Shown in pieces: positions 38,705 to 50,512 of a stretch of DNA of 64,000 nt. The notes below the pieces were generated by a model. That model was not told the DNA's origin. It searched no databases and worked only from the letters and a program-made list of their open reading frames with translations. Origin of the DNA: Telopea speciosissima (taxonomy: Eukaryota > Streptophyta > Magnoliopsida > Proteales > Proteaceae); contig NC_057925.1 in assembly GCF_018873765.1 (NCBI RefSeq), positions 6,583,568-6,647,567 on the forward strand, in the 5' to 3' direction. How positions within the stretch are numbered: the stretch's first letter is position 1; each line of letters starts with the position of its first letter. Made by a program: the position numbers and the translations under genes.

Positions 38705-39336
38705 TAGTGGTGTCAAATCCTAAACTGAACCGGTCAAACCGGTTCCCTTGGGCTATTATAGAACCAGTTGAAAAATCGGACCAATCGAAAACCCTATTGA
38801 GCACGGAAAAGCAAACCGAAACCAACTCAAATACCATAAAAAAAAAAAAAAGGCAAGAGATCTCTACTTGGTGGTATTTCTTACGCCCTCTCACAGTGTC
38901 CTGTGAGAGGGTAGGAAACACGAATTTTTTCCCTATCCTGTTCCTTGCCCGATACAGTGGTCCAGTTCCTCTCATAGGGAGGCGGAAATGACCACTTAAC
39001 CTCCCTCGGGCAGTATGTGCGGGCAGTGGGTTAGGTGGTCATTTCCACCTCCCTATGAGAGGAACTGGACTATTGTATCAGGCAGGGAACAAGAGCCGAT
39101 AATGATCGAGGAAACACCAAGTAAAGATCTTTTTCCAAAAACCTTTTTTATGTATATATATATATATGACAAACCGAACCCAATATCAACCCGAACAATC
39201 TAATAAGAGAACAAGGAACAAAATTGGACCAAATTCGAACCTTCCCTTATTAGTTTGTTTTGGATTTACCCATTCTCACTGCAAAACCGATTCAACCAGA
39301 TTGAAACCAGACCAAATTGATCGATTGACACCCCTA
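38705..39336. mobile_element. hAT-like MITE of the GGTGTCAA family, interrupted
   Basis: Ends TAGTGGTGTCAAATCC and (reverse complement) TAGGGGTGTCAATCGATC. Outer portions are rich in ACCGGTCAAACCGG-like words. GTCTCAAG (38697-38704) and GTCCTAAG (39337-39344) agree at 6 of 8 positions. A second element (38852-39136) sits inside. It lies about 250 bases upstream of the UBA2 start codon, so it may lie within or close to that gene's promoter. Confidence 0.68.
38852..39136. mobile_element. Foldback MITE nested in the hAT-like element
   Basis: The left end GGCAAGAGATCTCTACTTGG is the inverse of the right end (reverse complement GGAAAAAGATCTTTACTTGG). The arms continue as long pairing blocks (CCAGTTCCTCTCATAGGGAG and GAAATGACCACTTAACC with their inverse copies), so most of the 285 bases can fold back. 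Poly-A flanks hide the target duplication. A perfect 11-bp hairpin, CCCTCTCACAG-tgtc-CTGTGAGAGGG, lies at 38886-38911. Confidence 0.65.
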
Positions 39337-40266
39337 GTCCTAAGCTCATAGATGGTAAAGGTGTCAAACAGTTTCGTTTTGGTTTTTCGGTTCAGTTTTA
39401 ATATGTACACATCGAATAATTTTAAAACCCTCAAACTGATGAGGTTTTATTCAGCTCTTATTCGGTTTTCATGTATTCTGTTTAATTTGGTTTATTTAGT
39501 TTGGATTCGTTTAGTCGATCTGGTTGATCGAGTAATTTTAAAACCCTCAAATTTGCCTTTTTAATGCCAGAACAGTCCATGGGTCAACATCAGCCTGAAC
39601 CCTAGAAGTCTAATTTGGATAGGCTGATCTGGACCAATTTCCGCTTCAGCTGGAATTGGTGGAAAATCGGTCTGAATCAGCCTGAACCCTAAAAAATCTG
39701 TATGGATCGATCGATTCAAATCAGCAGGAATCGTGATCAAGGCTCAGGACGATTCCGATTCAAATAGGTCGATTCGACCAATCCGATTCTGGGTATTAAA
39801 ACCCTGGTCCAAATATTCATGGTTTAGAAATCGGATCAGAATAGATTGAATTGGCAATTCGACTTGAATTCAATTAGTATTGGTCCCATGTCTGATAAAA
39901 TTGCAGTTCAATGTTCTTCTAAATTGAAAATGGAAACTTTTGTAATCATGATTCTATAATTGCCTTAAACTCTTAATAAAATATCGTAATCGTCTTTTTC
40001 AAATAGAATCTTTACTTCTTAAGCAGAGAATTGGATTCCAAGATATTAAAATTTAATAATCAAATTTAGAAGGTTTAACATAATCGTGTTAGATAATGAT
40101 TACAAAAGTTTCTATTTTAGTATTGATTTAATTTCACTCCCCTTCCCTTTGTTTCCCTTGCAACGAAACGAAGCTTGTAGTTTGAACTTTGATTGATATT
40201 TTAATGAACTATTTCTAGGCCCGGCTTACAAAGTTTAAGAACAAAGAATGCAGCACCAGAAGCTAA
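39337..40266. other. Spacer between UBA2 and PHL genes with decayed hAT-like repeats
   Basis: Near 39355 another TAAAGGTGTCAAAC end starts a decayed copy of the same hAT-like family, with the phrase TTTTAAAACCCTCAAA present twice (near 39420 and 39538). About 39575-39812 is a block of ATCGGT/GATCGATT words ending AAAACCCTGG, like the right end of another hAT-like MITE. From about 40000 to 40266 lies AT-rich sequence, including the PHL 3' untranslated region. Confidence 0.4.
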
Positions 40267-43200
40267 CTAACTTATTTCGGAGTGGAAGTAGGAACTCTCA
40301 GATTGTTCTCCTACAGTAGAAGCCTGAATATCCTCAAGACTATTTAACTTTTCAGGGAACAAATTATCCAGATTCTCAGTCTGAAAAAGGCTCTGGTTTG
40401 TTTTCTGCTGCTCTTCAAACATCATTTTGAGTTGCCTCCCTTGTTCTTCAATCCGCACTTGTAAATTTCTCTGAATCTGACAGTAAGGGAGTGGATGAAT
40501 AAGTGTTATGGTCTCTTGATGAAATATATACGAGGACAGAAACAGAAAGAAAAGCCATGTAAGGGTGAACACACCTCTAATTGTTCATGGAGATGCCTCT
40601 GTACATCTAGTTGCTGTCTCAGTGCTTCTGTGATTTGCATGCAACTATGATACAGGTGATAAAATTGTAGGAAGTTTAGCTACATGTGCATATGTTAGTG
40701 AATACTATATACTTATATATAACCTAGTTAATAGTGTAAACAATATAAAGTCAGAAAGTTCTTGAGTGATAAAATAAATGTTTGAGACATCCAGTATGCA
40801 TGTTAATGATTAACCAAGGCAAGAGACTTCATGTCATAAGAAACTTACGTTTTCGTATCAATCTGAGCAATGTTGTTGGAACATGTTTTCCGGTCCGACT
40901 TTCCTGCAATAGCAACAGAAAACAGACATTTTTTTTTTTTAGTTTCCTGTAACTAATTGATGGCCATAGAAGGGATTCGAATTATCATACTCGGAACTGT
41001 TACTTGTGAAATTTATACTCAGATTTGTTACTTGAGAATTTATACAGAGGCATAATTAGCATAAGAAACTAGTAAAATGTTTGAGGATATTCTCAACACT
41101 GCATGTCTCAACACTCACATCAGTGTCAGCAAACTAGTTTCTCTAAGTGGAACCAAAAAGAAAGAAAAATGATTCATCATCTAATCACTGTGTAATATTT
41201 ATTAGCACTTCCTCCTCTTCTAGCTTTCAACATCTAGACATGGATGGCTATCGACAACCGGAATTCGATGCTTGTACGTGAATAAAGTGGTTAATTCTGA
41301 GCATCCCCAGCAATCCAGAATGAAAGGAGATCCCACATGCAAGCAAAAACATGAAAATAGATCAGTGCTGGGGTGCATTAGAGTTGCATCATAGGACCCA
41401 ACAATGCTTTAGGCTGGCCAAAATATCATAGCTTCACGAGCCCATCCTCGGTCATTTTCAAAGGTAGTAAGTAGTACCAAATGTTAGATGGATGAAAAGG
41501 GGCAGGAGAACAATGTAACATAGATATGGACACATAAACCACTGCCAGACACCAATTAGAGGTATTAGATACCGAGAACATCTAGGAGACTTGATAAACT
41601 ACATTCATGTTAGTTAACTGATACAAAAAAAAGAGTGTACCTAGTGCACGAGGTTCCCGCCACTGCGGGGTCTGTGGCACCTGATACCACTAGGTCGCAA
41701 TGGAGCAACCTTACTGTTGCTCTGAGGTCCAACCTCATTATGCAATCTAGATAGCAATGATACATCTAGCAAGTGTAAATAAACCCAAAAATCAAATCCA
41801 GTTTGAATTTCAAATGGTTCATTATAAAAGCCTGGGATTATTAGAACAAATTATTGTACGCCATGCAATAGGGAGAAGCTAGATTATTCTCCTATTAGAA
41901 AACTCAAAACAGCACAGTCAACATTAGCAATCTATAGAGCAATAACTGATGGGTATCAGATTTCCATCAGCTAACAAGCTCACAAATCTAATAAAATGAA
42001 ATCCATTCAGTAGTAACAGATGAGTAAATGATAATAAATTTACCTTCTGCAGATTCTGGCATGTACTTGGCAGTTCGATATTTCTGTCAGGCAAATTAAA
42101 AAGGTTCACTCATGTCCCCCAAAACTAAATCACAATCAAGTTAAACATCCAATGTTGTGTACTTTGCAAAAGGGAGGGGAAGAGAAAACCAACCTGCAAA
42201 TGGCTTTTCACATGGAAGATGGTCAATCCTTCAGAGTCCATCAACCTCAGGATTCCCTTCGGAGTTGCCTCTGCACTCAAGAACAAATAATATGTCATTT
42301 GACGGCTCCTTTATTGACTTGAACAAGTTCTTATCATATTACTTACTGTCTGCACCTCCAAGACGATTCACTGATTCAACAAACCGCTCATGAAGATCTG
42401 GAGTCCATCTAATCCGTGTTTTACTTGACGCTGCTGCTCCAGATGAAACAGGACTGCCAGAAGTAAAAGAAACACCCCCTGAAGTAGGTCTTAGAGATTG
42501 CCTGTCCGGTTGATGATGGAAGCTCGGCTGTGCTAGAGCGGTGAATGGATTACAACCAACCTATAAAAATTGAAAAGCCCAAATCCAATCAAGCTAATTC
42601 TTCTCTATAATTATGCATATAATTAAAGCCACATAACTTGAATGACTGGAAAGAAAAATCTATATGATGTCAGAGACTGGGAGAGGAGGGGAAAGAAAAG
42701 AACTTACTCTAGGATTCTGACTTCTTTGAATAGGGACTGAGAGGTGCCTATTAGCCAAGGTGGCCTCCTTACCAGCCAACTTATTTTGCAGAAGAGGGAT
42801 GTAGTCACTCCCTCGCAAATATCTTGAGGAGATTCTATTGGAGTCATCACAAAATACAGATTTCTGATTGCTATGCAACGGAAGTTTCACAACAGATTGC
42901 AAGGTATCCCTTGATTGAAGGTCAATATCATCATGCTTTGCTGAGTTAATAGAAAGGGGATCCTCATAAGGCTGTAATGATGGAATTGCTAGCTCATAAT
43001 TCTTGTGAAGCTGGGGGCTCCACGGGAATGTGTCAACTTGAAACTGGCACTGTGGAAAACCTATGTAATCTTGAGCTGTATAAAAAGTAGAAGTTGTTGA
43101 TCCAAAATGACTTGAAATTGTACCAGCAGGATTAGCACTCCTGTGGTTTTCCAGTAGAGATCCTCCTCCCATAGCGGATGATGGAGATTCGAAACAAACT

Positions 43201-43319
43201 CCCATATTCCAAGACTGCCGAGAACCAAAATTTCCAGAGGAGCGATCAGATAATTCCAAAGAATAATCACTCAGCCATCCATTGTTTGGTTCTTGGCACT
43301 CAAGCTTATGAGTGTTCAT
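40267..43319 (-). CDS. MYB-CC (GARP) transcription factor, PHR1-LIKE type
   Basis: PHR1 and PHL proteins bind P1BS sites as dimers and drive phosphate-starvation genes. Exons on the minus strand: 43319-42708, 42560-42347, 42270-42194, 42083-42044, 40903-40849, 40644-40575 and 40476-40267. All joins are GT-AG and in phase, giving 425 residues. The start MNTHKLECQEPNNGW is like that of PHL1-type proteins. The first 250 residues are serine-rich and probably disordered. The MYB-like DNA-binding domain spans about 255-311 (RWTPDLHERFVESVNRLGG, KATPKG, IFHVKSHLQKYRTAKY, with the SHLQKYR hallmark). The MYB-CC coiled coil follows at about 335-385 (MQITEALRQQLDVQRHLHEQ, LQVRIEEQG). Exon borders fall at the family's usual places. 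Close kinship to PHL1 is likely but not proved, and a role in phosphate sensing is inferred from family. Confidence 0.93.
41636..41745 (-). mobile_element. Au-like SINE, internally shortened
   Basis: Contains the widely shared plant Au SINE words AGTGCACGAGGTTCCCGCC, ACTGCGGGGTCTG and GGAGCAACCTTACTGTTGC in the order expected for a minus-strand copy. The middle part of the usual element is missing. It lies in the PHL intron between exons 4 and 5. A target duplication was not found. Confidence 0.6.
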
Positions 43320-46300
43320 TTACAGGAAATCAGAATTTTGTATACTATGAAAGAGAAAAACTACAAAACACTGGACAGACTACTTCACTAGCACCTAGAA
43401 CTGATCGATTACCATCTTCTATCTTAATTGACATCAGAACAATAAGAAAGTTTGTTTGGTTTTGGGTGAATTCCCTCAGAAAAAACACGTAAAATCAGAA
43501 AAGACGATGAAGCAGAAAGGGGGATTAACATCATACTTTGAATTCAAAGGTCTTATTGGAGAAATTGTCTATTTCTCATATTCTACAAGACTTCTAACAT
43601 AAGATATTAATTTGAATGCACAACCCCATCAATCTTTTATATTATTCCTAAGATGGATAGAGATGAACAACATCTTGATATACCCAAAGCCCAATATATA
43701 TGTAAAAAAAATGACAAAAATTTATCAGAATATAATTAATTAATATATTAACTAATTAAACAAACAAATGTCTGTTAACTCTATATATGAATAAAATTGG
43801 AGTGTTTACTGTGAAACGTTGAATCCTAATTCCTAACTATAAAAAGGTGGTCGGTTCTAAAATCCAGAACTTAAGTGATTCTTAAAGAGTCTTATCACTT
43901 TTGTTATCAGAAATCCGGAATTTTCTGCTATGGGTATCAGAAGCTTAATAGTTTAATGTGTGAGATACTGGAATTGGCATAAATTCACAACCCCCAACAA
44001 GCCTTTAATTATTCCTTAAATGGATAGCTAGGAAAAGTAATTTAGCCAAAAACACAAATACATTGTGCTCATTTCCAATAGAAAAGAAAAAAAAAAGATC
44101 ACGGCCTCTGGGTGCCTTCACTTCCCTAAAATTGAATGTTTATACGTTGGAGTATACATTTAACAATGATACAACAGATCATAGAAGAATTTGATTAATG
44201 CAAAACCAAAAACAGAAGTTAGGAAACTGCAACCAAGACAGAAATATAAAATAAATCCACAACCAAGTCTACAAACAAGTAAAACAGAGAGGAAGGGGGG
44301 GTTATAGTCTCCTTTTCCCACTTGGGTACTCGAAATTCGACCCATTATAATACTCCAACGCAATGGACAGAGAAGGCAGGCGAGAGGAGAAGAAATCTGA
44401 ACATTACAAATACAGAGAAATGTCAACATCTTCACCCTCCTAGAGAAAGAGAAAAACTATTACCTAAAATTTCTATATGGTTCTTTCTGATTTTTTTTCA
44501 CTGTTTGACATCACGGACTGAAAGAAACCATGATTTGTTTTTGAGAATCTTTGAGCGACCATTTTACCATATCTGATGATAAGAAAAGTATCACAGTTAT
44601 TCTAATAGTACATGCATAGTCACAGCTGTTATTCCCAGTGAAGGCCCGATAAGAATCAAATGTGATTTAATGTTGGAATTCGATGGGAAAAAGGCTGATT
44701 CCTTTATGGGTTTGATGAGAAAGGAATAACCAAGTGCATTTAGGAGCCACAATAGTCAAAAAGCACAGAAAATTCCATCTTTAGCACTTAAAACTCACTC
44801 TACCTTCCTGTCTGTCGAGCTCAGCTCTTTGGATCAAATTCTATCCCCAACTTCTGGAGTCGGAATGTTTGAGAAATGTGTACTTAACAGTTAAAACTTT
44901 TTTCCCATGTTTAATTTAGGGAGACTGAGCAAGCGGCAAGGGAGCGCACCAATCAGGGAGCCATGGCTGTATGGGGCATGGGGAGGAGAGCGAGGAGAGA
45001 CTATAAGAAAGAGCTTACATTAGAAACATCTCTCCCTCTCTTCTAAATCCAGATCCTTTTCGAACTGTTTGGGCGTTCAATTTTTCAGTCACCATCCAAC
45101 GATTGAGAGGGTTTATACACACATTCTGTTTTCCTCTTTCTTACTAAGACGATAAAACTTTGATAACGATGCGAATTCTGGTGGTTTTTGGCTTGCACAA
45201 TAAGGTTGTAAGAATCCATCATGTGTTTGAAAAGGGAACCAAGTGGCAAACTTGTTAGCTAGATAAGACATACCCACACCATCTTGACTTTTCGCTATAT
45301 CAATTGTCTAGGTTAGATTTATTTTCCATAGTATTGTGACTCTAGGGGTCCAGTGATCCTAAGACTTATGTAAGCTGTGTTTTCCTTTTCTTTCTCCTCG
45401 AAATGGAATTTGGAGATTTTGTTCCTTAAGCGTGGAAAAAAATTTTCAAAATTTTGACAGATTAATAAGTCAATTTTTTTTCAAGGATAAAGTTTTCCTC
45501 CACCCATTGAGGACGGTCCACCCACCATCATAGTATGTTTTTAGGAAAAGAATTATCTGAGCAACGAAGGGAGAGTAGGTTAGCCACTATTTTAGGAATT
45601 AGTATCGGATCAGTCGTATTAGCCACGATTGGTATCAACATGTGATTGATATGGATCAGCTAGCATGGTACAAATGTGGTATTTTTTTTTTTTATGTAAA
45701 ATGCTATTTTGGTTTGGTATAAGTATCGATATGTACAATTCGATAAAACCAATATGTATAGGAATCAATATTGGTATAAGTATTGACAATAACTGATACC
45801 ATGAACTAAATCCATGACGCTAGCAACCTCTCCCTTTCTCTCTCTTCTTTACACATAAAACGACCTCACAAAGCCTCCCATGTATGAAACCATATGTTGT
45901 TTGCTTAGAGAACCCTCTCCCATGTTTTTATTTCATCGTTGGGAGAGGATTATCTAAATGGGCAGCTTAAAAAGGAATCTTCAAGCGGGCACCTATATAT
46001 TTGTCACATGTCAATGTAAAGTGGGTCTCCTACTCACATGTAAGGTTTCAGCCTAATCGGCATTCTCTTGATGGCCAAATCTAAGTTTTGAAAGATCTAA
46101 GACTATGAAAGAGTGCACAGTAATTGCCAAACTAATAATAGGTGTACTTAGAAACTTTTGGAAATACATGCCAATACATGGGAGGCTCTCTTTTTTTAAA
46201 CTTTTAGGTAGAAAGAAAACAATCATAAGACTAAGAAAAAAGATGAGAGTCTACATCATAAAATTTTGTCAATCCTTGCCCTTAAAGTTTCTTTATGGGA

Positions 46301-48645
46301 AAAGATATTACAGTCACATCCAAGAATCACTGATTACATTCTTAATATCATAAAGAAAAGTAAATATTTTCCAAGTTCAGCACCCCATGCTTTGTTGTAG
46401 TAGGTCAACCAAGCTTTGACAGTCAATCTAAACACTTCAAATTTTGATTGTTGTATTTCATTGAGCATTTCCTTTGCCTCGGCCTACAATGTGTTGCCTT
46501 AGCAATCTAACTCGAGATACGTGGGAGGGTATTTGTTTGATTTAGATTCTAAAATTTGACATATGGCCAATCATACCACTATCTCAATATCCAATAATCA
46601 AAACTTCTATTACTCGTCCACATGGTAGATATTCAGTTGCCCGCTTGGAGATTCATTTTTGAGTAGCCTGCTTGGAAGAACTATTCCCTCCATGGGCCAT
46701 ATGACTTGATGGTTCACCTAGACAATGATAAATTCAAGAATAATACAATAAGTGAATAATATAAGAGAAAGGGTTTAATATAATGTCAGAGTGCAGTTTT
46801 GCACCACTAGGAGGGAAGGGAGATGAATCATCCAATAAGGGCAGGCATTTATTGAGGCGAGAGAGTGCAAGACCCATGGGTTGATGCGAGAGAGCATGCA
46901 CAAGAATCTATGCATTGATGTTGTGCGCCTCCTTTTCCCATAATATTATTAACAAAGGGAGTGTCACTGTTTAATGACACCTCTGTTGGTGTATTTAGAA
47001 CTTGACACACACATTCCATTGCTCATTATCTTATTCCCAAAAAACATTTAACGTAATTTTTTCAAATGCGGGTAAATGACTTTGAACTTTTTGAAAATCC
47101 CTTTTTTAGCCCTACATTAAACATTGTATTATTTTTTAAAATAAAATAAGGAACAAGAAAAAATAAGGTTATAAATCTATTGATACCTTAAGGGGTGTCA
47201 ATAAGAAAATTACACTAACATAAATCAAATTGCAAATAACATAAAGAGGAGAGAATGCTTGCAAACAATGACTTCACCAGCCATGAAGGGCTAGGAACCC
47301 TCAAAGACTACCCTATGGGATAAAGCCTCAAAACAGAGATTCCCTAGTAACCCCAAATTTAGCCATGTCATCAACAAATAAAGTTGGCAGAATGTACCAT
47401 GCAAGAGAAAAATTACTGTGTGCTTAAGGATTGAGCTTTCCAAAATGCAAATAAAATGAACTTAGGTCACCCTTCTATAATCACTTGTACCACCCTTCTT
47501 GTTAAACAACCCAATTGCCTCAGATTGGACAAGGGGGGAGAGGGGGGAGGAGGGGGAAGGGTTCTTTGAGCAAGTGGCTTAGGGGAACATACCAATGAGG
47601 GGAACATACCAATGAGGAGCAACAAAGAGGCTTCCTATGTAAAGGGTAGAGAGATCACTTTATGTGAAGAGGAGAGAGAGAGCGAGCTAGCTAGTGTACT
47701 AGTGTATCCTCCATGGTTGCTACTTGCTAGAGAACCTTCCCCCCTTAGCTGGAGATGGCATCCACCATGTGGAACCCACTCATGGTAGATGCCATATAGG
47801 TGGCTCACACCCATTCTCGTACGAGAATGGGATCTGCCTCCCCCTCCCAAAAAAAAAAAAAGTTTATTCTTGGTGTAACCAAGGCATCATTTTGTCCTCC
47901 ACTTTTGACTTGTCTTAGATAAGACAAAAGGAAAGATAGGTAATTTGACTAAAAAAGACAAGTTATTGAGGGTGTTCCCATTATGTGGTCAACTTATTTT
48001 CATATCCATTTATATCCCAACAAATGTCTTCCCCTATTTCGATAGCTCTGACCCTTATTGTACATAAGTTTCTTAATTTAAAGACCGTTTCATTCAAAAA
48101 AAAATTCAATACTCAGTGTAATCAACCGTAACTACACCAAACACAACCCAAAAAAGAAAAAAATACAAACAACACAATAAAAAATCAAAACTTTACTTGA
48201 GATTTTGAGTCTCTTGCCCATGTTGTGGTTCTCATCATATCTGCCACCTTCTAAATTTCTTATCTCTCCCTTCTTCCAAATAGACCAAATGAGTAATAAA
48301 TAAAAAATAAACATTACTTAAGCTTTCCTCTCTTGCCTGAGTAGGTTTCCATTTTGATAGAAAATGGTCACAAAAGTAAACCCAAATAGCTGTAAGACAA
48401 AAGATGACTAATAGATTCCTCATTGACAAACACAACGTGCACCCACAATGTTAAGAATCATACTTATTTATTAAACTTAAAGAAATTAAATATGCATGAG
48501 AATAAAAAAAATTATTAAACAAGTGAAAGCCTTCATGCGGATAAAAGACACCTACAATGTTGACATTTTGATGATACACCACTAAGTATTTAATATAGTT
48601 CTTGTTTATATGTTGGATATTTTGGATAAATTATTAATAGATAAA
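43320..48645. other. PHL upstream region and gene-free space
   Basis: The PHL leader and promoter should lie in about 43320-45100, but no transcription start can be fixed. About 45570-45810 is a decayed repeat of GTATCG/TATTGGTAT words, like the element at 1990. At 47579-47614 the 18-base unit AGGGGAACATACCAATGA occurs twice in tandem. Near 47740-47800 a short inverted repeat pairs GATGGCATCCACCATG with CATGGTAGATGCCAT. The rest is AT-rich and unrecognised. Confidence 0.4.
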
Positions 48646-48782
48646 TGGGGAGCAGTTCTCTGTGCAGCAGCGAAGGCTGCGCTCAGGCACATGGGGGTGG
48701 GCACAATGACCACCCTGCCCCCTGAGTGGCAGACCCATGTGCCTAGGCACAGCCTGCGCTGCAGCACAGAGAACATTCTCCT
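48646..48782. mobile_element. Short foldback MITE
   Basis: The arms GTTCTCTGTGCAGCAGCG and (reverse complement of the right arm) GTTCTCTGTGCTGCAGCG, continuing through CAGGCACATGGG, make the 137 bases almost a full palindrome. TAGATAAA occurs at 48638-48645 and 48783-48790, giving an exact 8-bp duplication (8 of 9 if one base more is counted). It is the same family as the split element at 62697-63354. Confidence 0.78.
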
Positions 48783-49118
48783 TAGATAAACATAGAAACT
48801 TCATTTTCATCCCTTCTTGGGGACAAGGACAATTGTGAGGACCATGGCAATGTAGTATCAATTAATTATATAAAATAATAAAAATGATATATTTGTAAAT
48901 TAAATTCACCTTTGCCATCCAAACTTACCCTTTGGAGTCTTGAAAGAAGAGCTATATAGATCATAAACTACTTTATAAGCTTCAATAAAGGGAAAATCTT
49001 AGGCTTGGATGTCAAGTAAAGAAAAAAAAAATTTAAAAAAAGTTGAATTTGAGGAGAGAGAGAGGGACACATAAATCAATCATTATATCATCATGATTTT
49101 TGTCTTATTATAAGAGAT

Positions 49119-49574
49119 AAGGGCTCAACGCACACTTTATGTGCTGGAGGCACCCAAGGATTGACTCAATCGTCGCCTACAACGAAAGCTGATAAAAATC
49201 CTTATTAACTTTTTTTTGTGGTAAGATTCTTATCAGCTTTGACACCAAGTTAAGATTGAAGAAGATAGCACACAAAAATATAACGTGGTTTAGTTCTTTA
49301 GGATCTATGTCCACAGAAGAGGATAATTCCACACTTTGAAAGTCCAATGAGTCTCTCATCTTATAGGAGAAGAGGATGAGGGAATCATGGATAGATAGGA
49401 TGATTACAAGGGATTGGTACAAATAGAAATAGAAGGAAAGATGTAGTGAACATCGTATCAATTTGGATAAAAATCCTTATCAGCTTTCCTTGTGTATATT
49501 AGGTTTCCTTGTAAGTGACGATTGAGTCAATCCTTGAGGTGTCTCCAATGCACATATAGTGCGCCTGGAGGCCT
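49119..49574. mobile_element. Foldback MITE with ends of about 80 bp
   Basis: The left arm with CGCACACTTTATGTGCTGGA and AAGGATTGACTCAATCGTC is mirrored by the right arm with the inverse of CGCACTATATGTGCATTGGA and AAGGATTGACTCAATCGTC. The middle 250 bases resemble the leader of a plant LTR (AACGTGGTTTAGTTCTTTAG), so it may have picked up such sequence. Borders are approximate and no target duplication was found. Confidence 0.6.
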
Positions 49575-49637
49575 TAACTCTTATGCTCATTATGTTTTTT
49601 CTTTTTTTGGCATCCAAACATAGTTTTATGAATCAAC

Positions 49638-49809
49638 ATCCTCTACTTTCGCCTACCCCTACTTCCATGTGCGCCTTACACACAATGAGGTGTGTAAAGA
49701 TCACCTTACCCCCACTAGGGCAAGGCGCTCAGGCAGGGGTAAAGCGGTCTTTGCGCATCCCATTGTGTGTAGGCGCACATGAAAGTAGAGGCAGGCGGAA
49801 GTAGAGGAT
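49638..49809. mobile_element. Foldback MITE, ATCCTCTAC family, copy 1
   Basis: The left arm ATCCTCTACTTTCGCCTACC pairs with the right arm, whose reverse complement is ATCCTCTACTTCCGCCTGCC. The arms continue through ATGTGCGCC and ACACACAATG. The centre reads CCCCACTAGGGCAAGGCGC, like copy 2 at 50348. Confidence 0.68.
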
Positions 49810-50305
49810 CCGGACTCTAGTTTCATTGTAATCAAGGTTGATTATAAGAAGATTATAAATTTATTTTCTTACCTTTTTAGTATAGCATGTTGTTTTTTAA
49901 CTGAAGGTAAATTCTATCATTTCACAAAAAGCTGTATTAACCGACTTTCAACCTTTTGGAAATCTTTTGTTTACCCTTGTATGAAAAAGTACATTAAATA
50001 ACAGGGAACAACGACGAGGGACAAAAAAGTAAGAACCTAGCTTTCGTAGTTCACCACTTGGCGACAACAATTTATTCCTTTTAATTAATCAGCCAAAAAA
50101 CTATCAAGTTGGGATGATTCAAAAGAGGAAGCAACGAAATACCTTGCATGGCAATCTTACATCTCGAAACATGGCTACAAGATTTGAGCTTTGTTAGCCT
50201 AATAACTCGTTTAATCGGGTCCACTTGGCATTCTTACACTTGACAAGCAAGTAATATTTAAGTACATGAAGAAGAATATGAAAATTCAATTCATACACAG
50301 CACAC

Positions 50306-50340
50306 TTTTTTTTTTTTTTTTTTTTTTTGGGGGGGGGGGA
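50306..50340 (+). repeat. T-run followed by G-run
   Basis: About 22 T then 10 G directly left of the second ATCCTCTAC-family MITE. The length may be unreliable in an assembly. Confidence 0.8.
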
Positions 50341-50347
50341 GCAATTT

Positions 50348-50512
50348 GGATCCTCTACTGCTGAGCTGTTAGGTAGGACCGTGCTGCCCAGACACGGTGT
50401 TGCATGCAATGTCCGCCTTACCCCTGCCCAAACGCCTTGCCCAAGTGGGGATAAGGCGATCTTTGCACACAGCACCGTGTCTAGGTAGCTCGACAATAGA
50501 AGATCTGGATCG
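50348..50512. mobile_element. Foldback MITE, ATCCTCTAC family, copy 2
   Basis: Starts GGATCCTCTACTGCTGAGC; the reverse complement of the right end is GATCCAGATCTTCTATTGTC. The arms carry CCGTGCTGCCCAGACACGGT-like and CTTACCCCTGCCCAAACGCC blocks. Its centre matches that of the copy at 49638, 700 bases away. Confidence 0.65.
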
